From: Candidatus Brocadiaceae bacterium
GTDB taxonomy: Bacteria > Planctomycetota > Brocadiia > SM23-32
Reading direction: 5' to 3'
Length of the DNA: 6,201 bases
NCBI GenBank assembly: GCA_003567495.1
Contig: PWZK01000267.1
Span: 1-6,201, forward strand
Under the pieces are notes generated by a model, which was not told the DNA's origin, ran no database searches, and was given only the letters and a program-made list of their open reading frames with translations. Shown here piece after piece: positions 5,119 through 6,201 of this stretch (position 1 is the first letter of the stretch; each line of letters starts with the position of its first letter). The translations under genes and the position numbers were made by a program.

Positions 5119-6102
5119 ATGGCCAATACAAAAGCTCTATCACGTCTGTTTTATTCGCTTTCAACGCTGCTTGATTCGGGGATCGATATCCGGCAGGCGT
5201 TGAACGTGGCGGGCAAAAAGTGCAAAAACCCGCAGCTTGCAAAAGCAGTGCGCCGGTGGACAATTCATGCCGGAGCGGGCGGCCGCCTTTCTGAAGCCAT
5301 GGCACGAGAGAGACACATCCCCCCTCTTGTTGTTTCAATGGTTAAGGTCGGCGAAGACACCGGCCATATGAATACAGTTTTCCGCGAACTTGCCGAATTT
5401 ATGGAACTCAAGCTGCGTCTTTGGCGCCGGTTTATCAGCAACATAACGATGCCGGCCATTCAGTACGTAGCGGCGGTTTTTGTTCTGTCTCTGGCAAGAT
5501 ACATAATAGGCACGTTGCAGGAACAACCTGTCGGGCTGCTGCCCCCCCTTGCCGCAGGCTACGGCATTCCTGTGGGGACAATCGCATTGCTGTGGTTTAT
5601 TACAAAAAGCTCCGGCGGGAGCCGTTTTGTACATGAAACGCTCTGGCGCACCCCCCTGATTTCGCATGTTGTGCGCCCGCTGGCTCTTGCACGTTTCAGT
5701 CTCTGTTTTAAATTTGCCCTGGAAACCGGCATGCATACCAAAGAAGCGCTCAGAACGGGATTCGAGGCGTCCGGCAACGAGGCCTTCAGGGCACGGGCAC
5801 AGACGGCGATAGCAGCCGTATCCGACGGCAAAAGCCTCACAAGCGCTCTCGAAGAAACAGGGATTTTCGATGAGGCATACATTTCGGTAATATCAGTTGC
5901 AGAGGAAAGCGGAAAGGTGGTTGACCGGCTTCGGTGGCTGGCGCAGCATCACAGCGAAAGAGCCGAAAATGCACTGACGATGCTCGGAGCAGTGGCCGCA
6001 AAACTTATATGGATAATGGTGGCCGGGTTTATGGTATATTTCATTTTTCACATGTTTTCAACCTACATAATTGAGATGCGGGGGCTGTACGAGGGAATTT
6101 AG
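5119..6102 (+). CDS. Type II secretion/type IV pilus GspF-PilC family protein, short form
   Basis: Polytopic inner-membrane protein of the family that forms the platform under the pseudopilus or pilus and links it to the assembly ATPase. Two T2SSF domains are visible. Domain 1 (about 8-130) has LLDSGIDIRQAL and MVKVGEDTGHM with Glu79. Domain 2 (about 190-315) has FALETGMHTKEAL and VISVAEESGKV with Glu262/Glu263; both carry the repeated family E-x-(S/T)-G signature. Likely membrane segments are at about 110-130, 143-162 and 289-313. At 327 residues it lacks the roughly 60-70-residue N-terminal part of canonical GspF/PilC (about 400). The start is well limited: an in-frame TAA lies at 5089-5091 with no other ATG between. 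The ribosome site is weak (AGG at 5111-5113, 5 bases before ATG). No secretion ATPase, secretin or pilin gene adjoins it in the window, so whether it serves secretion, pili or competence cannot be told. Confidence 0.88.
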   Translation: MANTKALSRLFYSLSTLLDSGIDIRQALNVAGKKCKNPQLAKAVRRWTIHAGAGGRLSEAMARERHIPPLVVSMVKVGEDTGHMNTVFRELAEFMELKLRLWRRFISNITMPAIQYVAAVFVLSLARYIIGTLQEQPVGLLPPLAAGYGIPVGTIALLWFITKSSGGSRFVHETLWRTPLISHVVRPLALARFSLCFKFALETGMHTKEALRTGFEASGNEAFRARAQTAIAAVSDGKSLTSALEETGIFDEAYISVISVAEESGKVVDRLRWLAQHHSERAENALTMLGAVAAKLIWIMVAGFMVYFIFHMFSTYIIEMRGLYEGI

Positions 6103-6154
6103 CCCGCATATTTCACGCGTTTCCAGCGGTGCAGCTGCGCGAAAGGCAAGCGCC

Positions 6155-6186
6155 GCCTGCCTGTGCGTGTCCGCACGCAGACAGGC
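6155..6186. repeat. GC-rich bulged hairpin, same design as left edge
   Basis: GCCTGT (6159-6164) pairs with ACAGGC (6181-6186), and GCGTG (6165-6169) pairs with CACGC (6174-6178) around TCCG. AG (6179-6180) bulges on the 3' side. It lies about 55 bases after the GspF-like gene but has no T-tract. The 3' half CGCAG-A-CAGG matches CGCAG-G-CAGG at 16-25, and the partner base changes with it (T-A here, C-G there). A dispersed REP-type hairpin is likely; a role in 3'-end formation is possible. The remaining bases 6103-6154 and 6187-6201 show no gene. Confidence 0.5.
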
Positions 6187-6201
6187 TGTATTCATATACG
6201 C

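Overview
The window holds three intact protein genes, two divergent and one following downstream, set among intergenic DNA rich in small palindromic repeats. No rRNA, tRNA, CRISPR array, integrase or transposase gene was seen. The gene content is housekeeping and central metabolism of a heterotrophic bacterium. The organism cannot be named from this sequence. REP-like repeat modules built from GCCCC/GGGGC and CCCGGG stems, together with a lone short GspF/PilC protein, remind me of Planctomycetota/Verrucomicrobiota/Lentisphaerota-type genomes, but that is an impression from memory, not a result.

Layout. Bases 1-296 carry no convincing gene: a GC-rich hairpin at the left edge, then two similar hairpin modules facing each other (about 28-93 and 137-247), then a short hexamer repeat. 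A terminator-like hairpin (297-329) abuts the stop codon of ppdK, which runs leftward (332-3256) and encodes a complete 974-residue pyruvate, phosphate dikinase with a charged helical insertion not expected in the family. Bases 3257-3637 form the divergent control region: candidate ppdK promoters overlapping a palindrome whose core resembles a Fur box, a TATAAT facing the other way, an 84-bp inverted-repeat element (REPIN- or MITE-like), and a folded leader before the next gene. uxaC (3638-5017, +) encodes a uronate isomerase, followed by a hairpin (5031-5068). The last gene (5119-6102, +) encodes a short GspF/PilC-type inner-membrane protein. The right edge has a hairpin of the same design as the one at the left edge.

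How the genes may relate. PPDK interconverts pyruvate and PEP. Uronate isomerase opens the hexuronate pathway, whose end products are pyruvate and glyceraldehyde-3-phosphate. Sharing an upstream region therefore makes metabolic sense, but co-regulation is only inferred. The GspF-like gene looks unrelated and stands apart from other secretion genes.

I found no clear new multi-gene system. The points most worth checking are the paired hairpin repeats, the Fur-box-like palindrome over the ppdK promoter, the 84-bp element between the divergent genes, and the PPDK insertion.
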